Below are positions 19,114 to 30,306 of a DNA stretch of 64,000 nucleotides, one piece after another. A program made the position numbers and the translations under genes. The DNA lies in the NCBI RefSeq assembly GCF_900327775.1, contig NZ_OUMZ01000007.1, forward strand, positions 1,165,606 to 1,229,605. Direction: 5' to 3'. This DNA is from Roseovarius sp. EL26 (GTDB lineage Bacteria > Pseudomonadota > Alphaproteobacteria > Rhodobacterales > Rhodobacteraceae). The notes under the pieces were generated by a model that searched no databases, was not told where the DNA came from, and saw only the letters and a program-made list of their open reading frames with translations. Every line of letters starts with the position of its first letter. Within the stretch, counting starts at the first letter, position 1.

Positions 19114-19857
19114 TCAACCGCGTTCTTTCCAACGGACCATCTGACGCATAACACCGTGCAACATCTGCACATCTGCACGGGTCAGTGGCAGGCGACTCCA
19201 CATATTGCGCAGGTTCAACTTCATGCTTTCCGCCTTGCCTTCCGGATAATAGAATCCAGCATCACCCAAACGTTGCTCATAATGTTCTGCGAGTTTCTCA
19301 ATTTCGATCTGTTCAGCGACCACGGTACCTGCCATTTCATCGCGGACCGGCGCCACATCCACATGGTTGCGCTGCCATTCATAGGCGGTCAGCAACACGC
19401 ATTGTCCAAGGTTGAGACTGGCAAACTCAGGATTCACCGGCACATTGATAATCGCATTGGCCTTAGCAATATCGTCATTTTCCAACCCGGCACGTTCTGG
19501 TCCAAATAAAACAGCAACCTTTTCCCCGTTTGAAATTTTCTGCGCAGCGACCCTCATGGCCTCTTCCGGGGTATAGACCGGCTTGGTCATCCCGCGCATA
19601 CGGGCCGTGGTGGCAAAAACGTAATGACAATCTTCCAGCGCAGCGGCGGTGTCATCCACCAGCATTGCCTCATCTAGCAACCGACCGGCCCCGCTGGCCA
19701 TTGCCACAGCCCGCTGATTTGGCCAACCATCGCGCGGTGCCACGATGCGCATGCGATCCAATCCGAAATTCCACATTGCACGGGCAGCGGCACCGATATT
19801 TTCGCCCATTTGCGGACGTACCAGAACAAAGGCAGGTTGCGGATGGCCTTTAGACAT
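19114..19857 (-). CDS. trmJ: tRNA (Cm32/Um32) 2'-O-methyltransferase TrmJ-like
   Basis: 247-residue SpoU/TrmH-superfamily RNA methyltransferase. Knot motifs are visible: NIGAAARAMWNFGL (motif 1), VLFGPERAGLEND (motif 2) and NPEFASLNLGQCVLL (motif 3), the last being the TrmJ/TrmH-group-1 form. TrmJ methylates the ribose of position 32 in the anticodon loop. The C-terminal extension of about 80 residues is also typical for TrmJ. It is followed on the same strand, 60 bases on, by ctaA. Confidence 0.9.
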   Translation of the reverse strand: MSKGHPQPAFVLVRPQMGENIGAAARAMWNFGLDRMRIVAPRDGWPNQRAVAMASGAGRLLDEAMLVDDTAAALEDCHYVFATTARMRGMTKPVYTPEEAMRVAAQKISNGEKVAVLFGPERAGLENDDIAKANAIINVPVNPEFASLNLGQCVLLTAYEWQRNHVDVAPVRDEMAGTVVAEQIEIEKLAEHYEQRLGDAGFYYPEGKAESMKLNLRNMWSRLPLTRADVQMLHGVMRQMVRWKERG

Positions 19858-20000
19858 GTTGATCGCTCCTTAAATCGATTGCGTCATAATCCAGCCACAG
19901 CGCGTTGAAAACCCTGAGAGGCCTTTCTATGCGCATAAGCCGATGGTCAAAGTCGATTTTCCGCGCTATAGGAGCGCGAAGATTACCGGGAGAGTGAAAA

Positions 20001-20636
20001 ATGTCCGAGGCCGAACACCCACAGATTTACCTCATCACGCCGCCCGAGATCGAGTTGAGCCGGTTTCCTGATCAGCTGGCGCAGGTTTTGGACATCCAAG
20101 AGGTGGCTTGTGTGCGCCTTGCCCTCTCCTCTCATGACGAAGATCACCTGTCGCGGGCTGCAGACGCCTGCCGCGCCATCACCCATGACCGCGACGTGGC
20201 TTTGGTACTGGATACGCATTTCCTGCTAGCCGAACGGCTAGGCCTTGACGGCGTACATCTACTAGACGGATCCCGCAACGTCCGTGCCGCTCGTAAAGAG
20301 TTAGGCCCCGATGCAATCGTTGGCAGCTTTTGTGGTAATTCAAGCCATGATGGCATGAGCGCTGGCGAAGCCGGTGTCGATTACGTCAGTTTTGGCCCCG
20401 CCGGGGCCTCAAACCTTGGCGATGGCACACAAGCCGAGTTGGACCTCTTTGACTGGTGGTCGCAAACCATCGAAATTCCAGTGGTTGCCGAAGGCGCGCT
20501 TGATCTTGATTTGGTGCGCAGCATCGCGCCTTATACCGATTTTTTCGGAATCGGCGATGAACTGTGGCAATCCGAAGATCCAGCACAAACGATCAAGCAC
20601 TTTGCTAACGCAATTGCAACAGGTAGCGGCACCTAA
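20001..20636 (+). CDS. ThiE/TenI-like protein, thiamine phosphate synthase family
   Basis: 211-residue TIM-barrel protein of the thiamine-phosphate synthase family. The pattern IYLITPP at the start, VALVLDTHFLLAERLGLDGVHL and the phosphate-binding GVDYVSFGPAG are ThiE/TenI-like. However, the canonical QLR start motif and the K/R residues that hold HMP-pyrophosphate are not clear, and CGNSSHD replaces the usual S/CxH region. It may therefore be a divergent ThiE paralogue rather than the main enzyme. There are no thi neighbours. Its end overlaps the convergent olsA gene by 4 bases. Confidence 0.75.
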   Translation: MSEAEHPQIYLITPPEIELSRFPDQLAQVLDIQEVACVRLALSSHDEDHLSRAADACRAITHDRDVALVLDTHFLLAERLGLDGVHLLDGSRNVRAARKELGPDAIVGSFCGNSSHDGMSAGEAGVDYVSFGPAGASNLGDGTQAELDLFDWWSQTIEIPVVAEGALDLDLVRSIAPYTDFFGIGDELWQSEDPAQTIKHFANAIATGSGT

Positions 20637-21475
20637 TTCACCGCCCCGATTTGGCGATCAGCGGGCATACCAGAACGCACGGCATCCTCGGCCGCTTTGG
20701 CCAAGGCTTTGCGATCCGTAAATGCGTCCACTTTGAGCGGAGAATGGTACACAATGGACACGCTGCCATGTTTCGGTGCAGCCAATAACTGCAGGAAATG
20801 ACTACCAAACTCCATATCCCCAAACCATGCATAAAACCGTGGGTCTTGGTCCTTGGGCGCTAAATAAGTCACGCTAACCGGCTGAATATAGAGCTCATGG
20901 AGCAAATTATCAGCGAAGAACGCCTGAAACAGTGTTGGTTTGAAAGATAAAACTCGCATTCCATCTGTTGAAGTTCCCTCAGGGAAAAATAACAATTTAT
21001 GTCCTGACAGCAGCCGATTTTCGAATGTCTTTTGATGCACTTTAGCTTGTCTAGGGTCGCGCGCGATAAACACCGTCCCGACCATTCCAGCCAGAAACCC
21101 GATCACAGGCCAATTCGCGACCTCTGATTTTGATACAAAGTAAATCCTTTTACGGGCATTCAGCGCAAAGATGTCAAACCACGAAGCATGATTGGCGACC
21201 ACCGCGCCTGACTGCTTCATGTATTCGCCAGAAACCTCGTGCCGCATGCCCAGTAGGATAAAAAAGGAGCGTGCCACCCATTGAGTCAAATAAGGACTGA
21301 AGGGACGTTTTTCGCCTGTGAAGGGCCGCTCAATCAAACGTATGCAGAACGAGATGATCGCCCCAACAAACAAGATCAAAGCAAAAGCCCCCCCGCGCAG
21401 CACAATCCGCATCCAGCCCCCAGATGTGATGGGTCTGAATGTCGGTTCACCTTCAGGCCTCCAGGTGAAACTCAC
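20633..21475 (-). CDS. olsA: 1-acyl-glycerol-3-phosphate/lyso-ornithine lipid acyltransferase
   Basis: 280-residue PlsC-family acyltransferase. Its catalytic NHASWFD (NHxxxxD) and FFPEGTS motifs are present, with an N-terminal membrane helix at about residues 24-46. It starts with GTG inside the last codons of the preceding gene (GTGA overlap), so it is translationally coupled to the OlsB-type N-acyltransferase. Together they give ornithine lipid: OlsB makes lyso-ornithine lipid, OlsA adds the second acyl chain. The pairing is the main reason for the olsA name; a purely PlsC role is the alternative. Confidence 0.88.
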   Translation of the reverse strand: MSFTWRPEGEPTFRPITSGGWMRIVLRGGAFALILFVGAIISFCIRLIERPFTGEKRPFSPYLTQWVARSFFILLGMRHEVSGEYMKQSGAVVANHASWFDIFALNARKRIYFVSKSEVANWPVIGFLAGMVGTVFIARDPRQAKVHQKTFENRLLSGHKLLFFPEGTSTDGMRVLSFKPTLFQAFFADNLLHELYIQPVSVTYLAPKDQDPRFYAWFGDMEFGSHFLQLLAAPKHGSVSIVYHSPLKVDAFTDRKALAKAAEDAVRSGMPADRQIGAVN

Positions 21476-22239
21476 GCCGCAACACCTTTCGAATAAATGT
21501 TTTTCTGCTTTTCATTGAGCTGCTCTGTATCCATGATCAGGCATACATCGATGGTGTTGAAAGCATGATCAACAAAGGCCCCATCCCCGACAAAACCACC
21601 AAGCCGCAGGTAAGCTTTGATCAGAGATGGAATTTTTTTCATCGCAGTCAGGCGATCAATGTCACCTTTCCCGCAAAGATTCATGTTTTGATAATGATCT
21701 GGTTGTGCCCTTGTACGCAGGTTTTCGGGTGCCAGATGATTGTGGTGCAGGAAGGACAAGGATTGCGCAATTTCATCTGGATCAGTCCCGTGAAAACTTG
21801 CCACACCAAACATAATCTCGATCTTATGTTCATAGACGTAATGCGCCAAAGCGTTCCACAGATAGAACATCGCCGGCCCGCCGCGATGTTCGGCCGACAG
21901 ACAAGAACGGCCAAGTTCCATCAATTTACGGCCCGAGGCCTTCAGCGTGCTCAGATCATATTCATCCTCGGAATAATATCGCCCCATTCTAGCCGCCTGA
22001 TCATCGCGTAAAACCCTATACACCCCGACAACTTCGTCACCATTCTGGGCATCCAACAACAACAGATGGTCAAAATAGGAATCGAACTGATCAACTTCCA
22101 GACGGTTTTGATGGTCAACCATTGGGCCATCGCTACCTAATTCCTCTACAAAAACCTGGTAACGCAGTCGTTGAGCCTTACGAACGTCAGGCTCATTCTG
22201 GGCCACGGTCACATGATAACGCGGACGGTCTTGTTTCAT
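21472..22239 (-). CDS. olsB: L-ornithine N-alpha-acyltransferase (OlsB type)
   Basis: 255-residue acyltransferase of the GNAT-like fold. Landmarks are LRYQVFVEELG near the N-terminus, VVGVYRVLR, ELGRSCLSAEHRGG, and a C-terminal KAYLRLGGFVGDGAFVDHAFNTIDVC, all typical of OlsB/hemolysin-like acyl-ACP transferases. It would attach a 3-hydroxy-acyl chain to ornithine. I chose the internal ATG at 22239 (MKQDRPRY); the upstream in-frame start adds 16 residues that look non-native. It is cotranscribed and coupled with olsA. Confidence 0.88.
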   Translation of the reverse strand: MKQDRPRYHVTVAQNEPDVRKAQRLRYQVFVEELGSDGPMVDHQNRLEVDQFDSYFDHLLLLDAQNGDEVVGVYRVLRDDQAARMGRYYSEDEYDLSTLKASGRKLMELGRSCLSAEHRGGPAMFYLWNALAHYVYEHKIEIMFGVASFHGTDPDEIAQSLSFLHHNHLAPENLRTRAQPDHYQNMNLCGKGDIDRLTAMKKIPSLIKAYLRLGGFVGDGAFVDHAFNTIDVCLIMDTEQLNEKQKNIYSKGVAA

Positions 22240-22386
22240 TCTGCCTGCACCCTCATGCCGGGCTTGACCCCGCGCTGTGACATTCAATTTGGCTTGCTTT
22301 TAAAAGGCTGGGTTTCCAAAGGCAACGGCAGCCATTGCATCCAGATTTTGTTAAATAAAATTTCGTTAAATTTTCAGTAAGGTTTT

Positions 22387-22569
22387 TCAGTTTTCATCGC
22401 TTAACAAAAGTGCCACTCGGGCTCCATCGATCACCACCTTGCCCGCATTTCGAAAGTTGACCGTTATCTTATTTCCAATGTTAGATTGCACCTGCCCTTG
22501 CCCCCAATCAGGTCGTTGCGGGTGTTCCACAAGCATTCCTGGCGCAAGAAAGGCGTTCAGATTGGTCAT
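22387..22569 (-). CDS. DUF3553 family protein
   Basis: 60-residue protein matching DUF3553 (LAPGMLVEHPQRPDWGQGQVQS, NKITVNFRNAGKVVID), a small beta-rich domain also found fused to helicases such as UvrD/PcrA relatives. The ATG at 22569 gives the family length; longer upstream readings run into the neighbouring gene. It is divergent from chpT with only 29 bases between start codons, so the two share a promoter region. Function unknown. Confidence 0.8.
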   Translation of the reverse strand: MTNLNAFLAPGMLVEHPQRPDWGQGQVQSNIGNKITVNFRNAGKVVIDGARVALLLSDEN

Positions 22570-22598
22570 AAAGTGGTCCTCAACAGATAGGTTTGTAC

Positions 22599-23258
22599 AT
22601 GTATGATAGCTTGGAAATTGCGACACTGGTAGGCTCGCGTCTCTGTCATGATTTTGCCAGCCCGATCGGATCCGTTTCCAACGGGCTTGAATTGCTTGGG
22701 CTCTCCGATACCGTCTCTGGCCCAGAATATGATCTGACCATGGAAAGCGCACATCATATTATTGCCCGGCTCACGGTTTACCGCATCGCCTTTGGGGCGG
22801 CGCGGGACGGACAGGTGGCGTTGACCAGTTTGGTTCATGAAAACATGCACCACGTTGTGAATGAGCGCACCACTGTAACCTGTGGCATTCAGGGGCCAGT
22901 TGACCGTAAACAAGCGCAGGTATTGCTGTTGGCCAGCCTGTGTCTGAACAAGGCGCTGCCCCATGGCGGGGAGATCACGCTCTGCGATACGTCACATCAG
23001 TATCAAATCGTGGCCAAGGCATCCACAATTATGCATGATACGGCCCACTGGGATAGTCTGCGCAGTGGTCAGCCGCTCAATGACTTGCAAGCCTCACATG
23101 TGGAGTTTGGCCTTTTGCCGCTTTCACTCGCCGCACAAGGCCTGCCTTTGCAGGTCAGTTATTCTTCAGGTCAATTAATGATCGGCATCACTCATAGCAC
23201 CGTTATGCCAAGTAAAGTCAGGCGCGCACCGTTCCGTCTCCGACGACAAGATACTTGA
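22599..23258 (+). CDS. chpT: histidine phosphotransferase ChpT
   Basis: 219-residue ChpT-type phosphotransferase. The phosphoryl-accepting His is His17 in [13 protein letters not shown], followed by the DHp helix (NGLELL). The rest is the degenerate ATPase-like C-terminal domain. In alphaproteobacteria ChpT passes phosphate from the CckA kinase to CtrA and CpdR; in roseobacters this relay controls motility, quorum sensing and gene transfer agents. The start is the ATG at 22599. The last 41 bases overlap the 3' end of the convergent proA gene. Confidence 0.88.
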   Translation: MYDSLEIATLVGSRLCHDFASPIGSVSNGLELLGLSDTVSGPEYDLTMESAHHIIARLTVYRIAFGAARDGQVALTSLVHENMHHVVNERTTVTCGIQGPVDRKQAQVLLLASLCLNKALPHGGEITLCDTSHQYQIVAKASTIMHDTAHWDSLRSGQPLNDLQASHVEFGLLPLSLAAQGLPLQVSYSSGQLMIGITHSTVMPSKVRRAPFRLRRQDT

Positions 23259-24483
23259 AGCTGGTCAATTGCCCGGCCCCTACCGGACCACGAGCATGCA
23301 TCTTGCCAGTGGCAATGCCAATTTCCGCGCCCATGCCAAATTCGCCCCCATCAGCGAACTGGGTTGAGGCATTGTGCACCAAGATCGCGCTATCTAGCTG
23401 GGCAAAGAATTTTTGCACGGCGTCAGCATTCTCGGTGATAATACAATCGGTATGCTGTGACCCATATTCACGAATATGTTCAATGGCTTGATCAATATCA
23501 GAGACAACACGAGCAGCTATAATGCTGTCGAGGTATTCTTTACCCCAATCTTCATTTGATGCAGGCGTCACACCTTCGATAGCTTGCAGGCGTGTGTCAC
23601 CACGCACCTCTACGCCCGCAGCAACCAACGCTGCGATCACCGCAGTGCCCAACCCATCCAGCAGGCTCTCGTGGATCAGCAGACATTCTGCTGCACCACA
23701 AATACCAGTGCGACGGGTCTTGGCATTCAGCACCACATTCACTGCCTTTTCCACATCAGCCTGCTTATCCAGATAGATATGAACAATCCCCTCGAGGTGG
23801 GCAAAAACCGGCACTCGGGCCTCGCGCTGCACCAAGCCAACCAGCCCCTTCCCACCACGTGGAACAATCACATCGACGGTGTCCGTCATGGTCAACAATT
23901 CCTGAACCGCAGCCCGGTCACGGGTGGGCACCAGTTGAATCGCATCTTCGGGCAAGCCTGCGGTCTTGAGGCCTTGGGCCAGACATTTGTGAATGGCCGA
24001 AGAGGAATACAGGCTTTCGGACCCGCCACGCAAGATCACCGCGTTACCGGACTTGAGGCACAGCGCCCCGGCGTCGGCGGTCACATTGGGACGGCTTTCA
24101 TAAATCACCCCGATCACCCCCAAAGGCGTGCGCACACGCGAGATATTTAGGCCCGAGGGCATATCCCATTCGGTCAGTACCTGCCCCACAGGGTCCTCTT
24201 GGCTAGCGACAGCACGCAAACCATCAACAATGCCTTGAATGCGGGCTTCGTCCAACATCAAGCGATCCATCATTGCATCGGACAGGCCTTTGTTGCGGCC
24301 AAACTCCAGATCCTTGGCGTTTTCCGCGATAATCTGATCACGCGCGACCCAAACCGCATCAGCGGCAGCGCTCAATGCGCGCTCTTTCGCGTCCGGCGAT
24401 GCAATGGCCAGATCTATTGCGGCCGCTTTAGCGCGCAGGCCGATATCAGCCATCAGGTCCTGAATGTTATCCAGATCTTTCAT
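23218..24483 (-). CDS. proA: gamma-glutamyl phosphate reductase
   Basis: 421-residue ProA, the second step of proline synthesis: reduces gamma-glutamyl phosphate to glutamate semialdehyde. The catalytic cysteine is in [25 protein letters not shown] is the cofactor-region signature, and the C-terminus [17 protein letters not shown] is typical. The start MKDLDN at 24483 has AGGA upstream. It lies 43 bases after proB in an obgE-proB-proA operon. Its 3' end overlaps chpT by 41 bases. Confidence 0.96.
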   Translation of the reverse strand: MKDLDNIQDLMADIGLRAKAAAIDLAIASPDAKERALSAAADAVWVARDQIIAENAKDLEFGRNKGLSDAMMDRLMLDEARIQGIVDGLRAVASQEDPVGQVLTEWDMPSGLNISRVRTPLGVIGVIYESRPNVTADAGALCLKSGNAVILRGGSESLYSSSAIHKCLAQGLKTAGLPEDAIQLVPTRDRAAVQELLTMTDTVDVIVPRGGKGLVGLVQREARVPVFAHLEGIVHIYLDKQADVEKAVNVVLNAKTRRTGICGAAECLLIHESLLDGLGTAVIAALVAAGVEVRGDTRLQAIEGVTPASNEDWGKEYLDSIIAARVVSDIDQAIEHIREYGSQHTDCIITENADAVQKFFAQLDSAILVHNASTQFADGGEFGMGAEIGIATGKMHARGPVGAGQLTSFKYLVVGDGTVRA

Positions 24484-24526
24484 TGCATCATCCTCTTGTC
24501 GGATTTCGGGGGTATTATTCGCAGAA

Positions 24527-26667
<2,141 letters not shown>

Positions 26668-26689
26668 TTAAGCAAAGGCGGCGTCCGCC

Positions 26690-27229
26690 TCAATCAGTTT
26701 TCCAACTATATGTCCAGGTTGCGACCTTTGAATTACGCGCGACCGAGAAACTCTCGGCGTCACCAAGGTATTTAAAGCCACAATTCGTCAGCACACGTGC
26801 CGAGGCCGCGTTGTCTTGAAAGACAGCAGCGAAGATGTTTTTGCTTTCTTGCGGGTTGGCCTTGAGCAAAGCCTCGACCGCAGCAGATGCCACACCAGTG
26901 TTCCAATAGGCCGGGGCCACCCAATAACCTACCTCAGACTGGTCATGTTCCAAACGGACCAAGCTGATGACACCCATGACCTCATCGCCGCCGGATTTGC
27001 TGCCATCCATGGCCCAGAAATCCTCGAATCGGCCATCGGCCTGCGCCCGTGCAATCATCGCCTCAATTGTGCCCGGTGGTAATGGATGCGGCACAGAGCT
27101 GGTATTCAGTGCCACGCGGGGATCGCTAAGGTTCATCGTGATCAATCCTGCATCTGACGCGCGCAATGGACGCAGATCGAACCGTGGTGTCTCAATCAAA
27201 GCCTGATTTGTAATTCTTTCCAGTAACAT
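26690..27229 (-). CDS. GNAT family N-acetyltransferase (RimJ/RimL-like)
   Basis: 179-residue acetyltransferase of the RimJ/RimL class (Acetyltransf_3). ETPRFDLRPLRASDAGLI is the usual N-terminal block, EVGYWVAPAYWNTGVASAAVEALL the acetyl-CoA-binding region (with a GxxSA-like loop), and NAASARVLTNCGFKYLG the C-terminal signature. The acceptor is unknown. It sits between rpmA and obgE on the same strand. Confidence 0.88.
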   Translation of the reverse strand: MLLERITNQALIETPRFDLRPLRASDAGLITMNLSDPRVALNTSSVPHPLPPGTIEAMIARAQADGRFEDFWAMDGSKSGGDEVMGVISLVRLEHDQSEVGYWVAPAYWNTGVASAAVEALLKANPQESKNIFAAVFQDNAASARVLTNCGFKYLGDAESFSVARNSKVATWTYSWKTD

Positions 27230-27352
27230 GCGTGCTCTCCTCTATCCCGCCTGATCCTGGCTACATCTGATTTGGAACCTCAGGGCGTATCTTCAAGCCT
27301 CATATTCCTGATCTGTAACGTAATCATTAAATTTTGATCGCAATTGACCGTC

Positions 27353-27388
27353 AAAAACGAAAAAGGATCGGCTGCTTGCCGATCCTTT
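27353..27388 (-). terminator. Rho-independent terminator of rplU-rpmA
   Basis: Perfect 11-bp stem AAAGGATCGGC / GCCGATCCTTT with a 5-base loop. Reading the minus strand, it lies just after rpmA and is followed by TTCGTTTTT. Confidence 0.92.
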
Positions 27389-27414
27389 AATGTTTGCAAA
27401 ACCTTAAGGTCGGA

Positions 27415-27684
27415 TTACTCAGCGGCCTCCGCCACTGGGAGAACCGAAATAAAGGTGCGGCCTTTGAAGCCCTTGTGGAACTTTACAGCGCCCTCGGAAA
27501 CAGCAAAGATTGTGTGGTCTTTACCTTGACCTACACCCTCGCCTGGCCAGAACTTATTACCGCGCTGACGCACGATGATATTGCCTGGGTTAACCTCTTG
27601 GCCACCGTAGAGTTTTACGCCAAGGCGGCGACCAGCAGAGTCGCGACCGTTACGTGATGAACCGCCAGCTTTCTTATGTGCCAT
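27415..27684 (-). CDS. rpmA: 50S ribosomal protein L27
   Basis: 89-residue L27. [21 protein letters not shown] is the near-invariant N-terminus that reaches the peptidyl-transferase centre; there is no Firmicutes-type N-terminal cleavage extension. It follows rplU by 11 bases and ends at a terminator. Confidence 0.98.
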   Translation of the reverse strand: MAHKKAGGSSRNGRDSAGRRLGVKLYGGQEVNPGNIIVRQRGNKFWPGEGVGQGKDHTIFAVSEGAVKFHKGFKGRTFISVLPVAEAAE

Positions 27685-27695
27685 CTTGTCTCTCC

Positions 27696-28349
27696 TTAGC
27701 CTTTAGTCAATTCTTTGGCCTGTTCGATCCAGCCTTCACGCTCGATACGGCCTTTGAACGACAGTTTCTCGTCAAAATCAGCTACGTCTGCGTCAGACCA
27801 TGCTGCGATTTGAGCAAAAGATGTCACGCCAGCGGCGAGCAGCTTTTTCTCAAGCGCCGGGCCAACACCTGAAAGTTTTTTCAGATCATCTGCGCCAGCA
27901 GGTACTTCAGCTTTCGCTTCCGCTTTTTTCGCAGGGGCTTTCTTGGCCGCAGGCTTCTTTGCAGGAGCCGCTGCTTCAATCGCTGCAGGCGCTGAACCCG
28001 CACCCAAAGCTGCTTTCACACCAGACTTGTCCGCACCTTTGGCGAGGATGTCTGTGACACGCAGCAGTGTCAGCTGTTGGCGGTGGCCTTTGGTCCGCTT
28101 GGAGCTGTGCTTACGACGACGTTTGACAAAGTGAATCACTTTGTCGCCTTTGATCTGATCAACGACTTCAGCCTGAACCGCTGCGCCATCAACAAATGGT
28201 GCACCAACAACAGGGGCATCGCCACCCAGCATCAGAATCTCATTAAACTGGACTTTTTCTCCAGCATCAGCAGCCAGCTTTTCAACCCGGAGAACGTCAC
28301 CAGATTGAACTTTGTATTGCTTGCCACCGGTTTTCAGAACCGCGAACAT
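27696..28349 (-). CDS. rplU: 50S ribosomal protein L21 with C-terminal extension
   Basis: 217 residues: L21 proper (about residues 1-103: [33 protein letters not shown]) is followed by a linker rich in Ala, Lys and Pro (about 120-150) and a second domain (about 153-215) with [20 protein letters not shown], a helix-hairpin-helix-like motif. Standalone L21 is about 100 residues. The same extension is common in Rhodobacterales as I recall. First gene of rplU-rpmA; about 190 bases of leader separate it from the DUF2059 gene. Confidence 0.95.
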   Translation of the reverse strand: MFAVLKTGGKQYKVQSGDVLRVEKLAADAGEKVQFNEILMLGGDAPVVGAPFVDGAAVQAEVVDQIKGDKVIHFVKRRRKHSSKRTKGHRQQLTLLRVTDILAKGADKSGVKAALGAGSAPAAIEAAAPAKKPAAKKAPAKKAEAKAEVPAGADDLKKLSGVGPALEKKLLAAGVTSFAQIAAWSDADVADFDEKLSFKGRIEREGWIEQAKELTKG

Positions 28350-28537
28350 TGCGTCTTTCCTTTTCGTTTTCGCATTCTACGGCTCCCTCTTCAGGGTATT
28401 CTTGGCCCATTGGGCCGCCTCGAACAGCGTGCTACTTTGAAGCATAATACGTAAATCCGGACGAGAGTATCCCGCCAAGATGCGCGCTTATCCGGGGAAA
28501 GGCGCCCAAAGTCAAGGCTGAATTGACCGCAATGCGC

Positions 28538-29383
28538 TTATAACGGCTCACTTTGCATATGCTGCGCCACAGCCTGTCCCAGAAGGTATGAAATCTCATC
28601 ATACATCTGGTCGAAAGCCGCAAACATCGCACGATTCAGCGTTTTCCCCGCCTCTGTCTGGTAAAACTCTATATAGGTTTGCAACTCACCTTGCTCCAGG
28701 GGCTGATACGACATCAGTAAAAATGCGTTGATCCACTCCTTAGTATCCTTTCGAATGCCATCTTCCTGCGCCCAGACGTCGGCCAACATATCGGATTCGC
28801 TCATGTCCAGCGCACCGCCCTCGGCCAGGCCACGATAAAACATAAAATTGGCATTGAGCCCGCCCATAACATTCAGCTCGATCAGATCGCTGTCTTCGAT
28901 GATGGTGGCGATCTGGCCAATCAGCACATCTTCGTCGTCTTTGCGCTCAAGGTACTGCTCAATCGCTCGATCCTCGACGTGGTCTTCCAGAAACGACCGC
29001 CGTGCGGTCAGTTCCAACGTTGCAATCTCGGCCCCCAGCTCCGAGGTAAAGAAGGCCACAGCTGTCGCAAGGTCAAGATCTCCGACTTCCGCCTTGAAAT
29101 GCGCCGCGATCAGCGTGTTCATCTTGTCGACATCATAGATCCGATTGACCTGTTGTTGCCAACTGTCCAGATTAGCGCCTCCCAGCATTTCAACAGCAAT
29201 CTCTGCCCCGTATTTCTGCCCCTCTTCACGCATGATCTCGGCGGTTTCATAAAACCGCAACGCTTCTATCAACTGAGTAATCTCATCATCCTCGGCCGCT
29301 TGCGCGGGGGTAAAGAGCAGTAACGCCACTGTCGCCACTCTTGTGAGGGACAAAGGTTTAATCAGCGGCTTTGCCAGCCTCAT
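28538..29383 (-). CDS. exported DUF2059-domain protein
   Basis: 281-residue secreted protein. From the ATG at 29383 there is a classic signal peptide (positive start, LTRVATVALLLFTPAQA, cleavage after AQA). The mature protein is acidic and helical with two related halves; the C-terminal half (FYQTEAGKTLNRAMFAAFDQMYDEIS) fits DUF2059, and the same pattern (AVAFFTSELGAEIATLE) occurs earlier, so the domain may be duplicated. Likely periplasmic; function unknown. A start at 29449 is also possible but hides the signal. Confidence 0.75.
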   Translation of the reverse strand: MRLAKPLIKPLSLTRVATVALLLFTPAQAAEDDEITQLIEALRFYETAEIMREEGQKYGAEIAVEMLGGANLDSWQQQVNRIYDVDKMNTLIAAHFKAEVGDLDLATAVAFFTSELGAEIATLELTARRSFLEDHVEDRAIEQYLERKDDEDVLIGQIATIIEDSDLIELNVMGGLNANFMFYRGLAEGGALDMSESDMLADVWAQEDGIRKDTKEWINAFLLMSYQPLEQGELQTYIEFYQTEAGKTLNRAMFAAFDQMYDEISYLLGQAVAQHMQSEPL

Positions 29384-29530
29384 CCAAGATGAATTCGGGT
29401 GCAAAACTGTAAAAATCACGAAAAGCCTCTCGTTTGATGACAGAGACAAGCTAATGACTTTTTGACGGCAAACAATGCGAAACCCCTTGTGCGACCCGTA
29501 AAAGGCAACTAAACGCCCGCCCCCCTCCTC

Positions 29531-29581
29531 GGAGAGATGCCGGAATGGCTGAACGGAGCGGTATCGGAAACCGGCATGGTT
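29531..29581 (+). pseudogene. tRNA-Ser 5' fragment
   Basis: About 50 bases matching the 5' half of a tRNA-Ser: acceptor strand GGAGAGAT, a D-arm region with GGAATGGCTGAACGG and an anticodon arm GCGGT-ATCGGAA-ACCGG. The long variable arm, T-arm and 3' acceptor strand are not found in the following 150 bases; the sequence instead becomes AT-rich. It is a truncated, non-functional copy and marks the left edge of the accessory island. The altered anticodon loop (CGG in place of the CGA or GGA of serine tRNAs) supports decay. Confidence 0.65.
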
Positions 29582-29879
29582 AGTTTGTTTTCAACGCATA
29601 AATTTGTAAATATTTTCGAAACCTTTACCGAACGTATCGTGAAATTTTAAAACCACAGCCCCCTGTCTTAGGAGGGCTGCACTATAGGGTCTGTACGGCA
29701 TGAGAACGCGGTTTGTTCATGATTTGGGCTGGGTTCAAGGCGATTGAATAGCCGCAATCAAGGGCGAAACGTTGGCCAACATGCGAATATCAGTGATGCA
29801 GCCCGATCATGACCTTATGATTTCCTGCTAAACCCGAAATTGCAACCCGTTCGGATCATTACGGGTGCGTTTGTGATGG
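29582..29879. other. non-coding decayed sequence at island edge
   Basis: No convincing gene. The first 70 bases are AT-rich; a G/C-rich imperfect hairpin (AGCCCCCT with AGGAGGGCT) lies near 29655-29676. The rest looks like eroded sequence between the tRNA fragment and the IS3 remnant. Confidence 0.4.
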
Positions 29880-30060
29880 GGCTGCCGGAGCGTGATTTAC
29901 TCGTTTCGAGAAGCACAGATCCTGATCGAACAGTGGAGGAAACACTACAACACTAAACGTCCATACAGTGCTTTGGGCTATCGCCCACCGGCTGCGGAAA
30001 CCATAGTGCCGATGGAAATCAGGCAATCATGCACTAACATTTAAACTGGACCACTTAGGT
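29880..30060 (+). mobile_element. IS3-family transposase (OrfB) C-terminal remnant
   Basis: Reading from about 29893 to the stop at 30044 gives the C-terminus of an IS3-type OrfB integrase: QILIEQWRKHYNTKRPYS followed by ALGYRPPAAE, the conserved end of the integrase core. Everything upstream of it, including the catalytic DDE residues, is gone. About 20 bases after the stop, TGGACCACTTAGGTTGG may be what is left of the right terminal repeat. Inactive fragment. Confidence 0.8.
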
Positions 30061-30089
30061 TGGACTGATCAGCGGGTTCCCCCGTAAAT

Positions 30090-30263
30090 GACATCTATTC
30101 AGCACTCGACCAACATATCCTCTCATTGTTGACGCGAGAGGTCATAATGAGTGGACAAATTTCGTGACTGGGTTTGAAATATTTAGACGGGCATTTATGC
30201 GTCACATCCACAAGCCATCCCGGCACCATCCACAGGGCAAGAAAGTTAGGCTCCTAGTGCCCT
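30090..30263 (-). mobile_element. IS6-family element left-end remnant
   Basis: On the minus strand this aligns with the N-terminal transposase region and upstream flank of the IS6-type element at 35551-35752: shared TAAATATTTCAAA-type core (plus strand TTTGAAATATTTAGACGGGCATTTA here against the same with one change there), then degenerate ATGAGAGGATATG and ATAGATGTC blocks. About 20 bases are deleted and stop codons interrupt it. The flank CAGGGCAAGAAAGTTAG also corresponds. The end with GGGCACTAG near 30262 may be the old terminal repeat. Non-functional. Confidence 0.65.
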
Positions 30264-30286
30264 GCGGGGCGACACTGTCGCCCCGC
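30264..30286 (-). terminator. hairpin at the 3' end of the TRAP operon
   Basis: Perfect 10-bp stem GCGGGGCGAC / GTCGCCCCGC with a 3-base loop, 21 bases after the dctP stop. No T run follows on the minus strand, so it may stabilise the 3' end or act as a Rho-assisted terminator rather than a classical one. Confidence 0.6.
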
Positions 30287-30306
30287 AAGCTTATTGCCAG
30301 AGAGCA

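Noticed and set aside
22351..22369. TTAA-N11-TTAA near olsB, considered as a CtrA site because chpT is close
   Set aside because: CtrA sites have a 7-base spacer; the spacing here does not fit.
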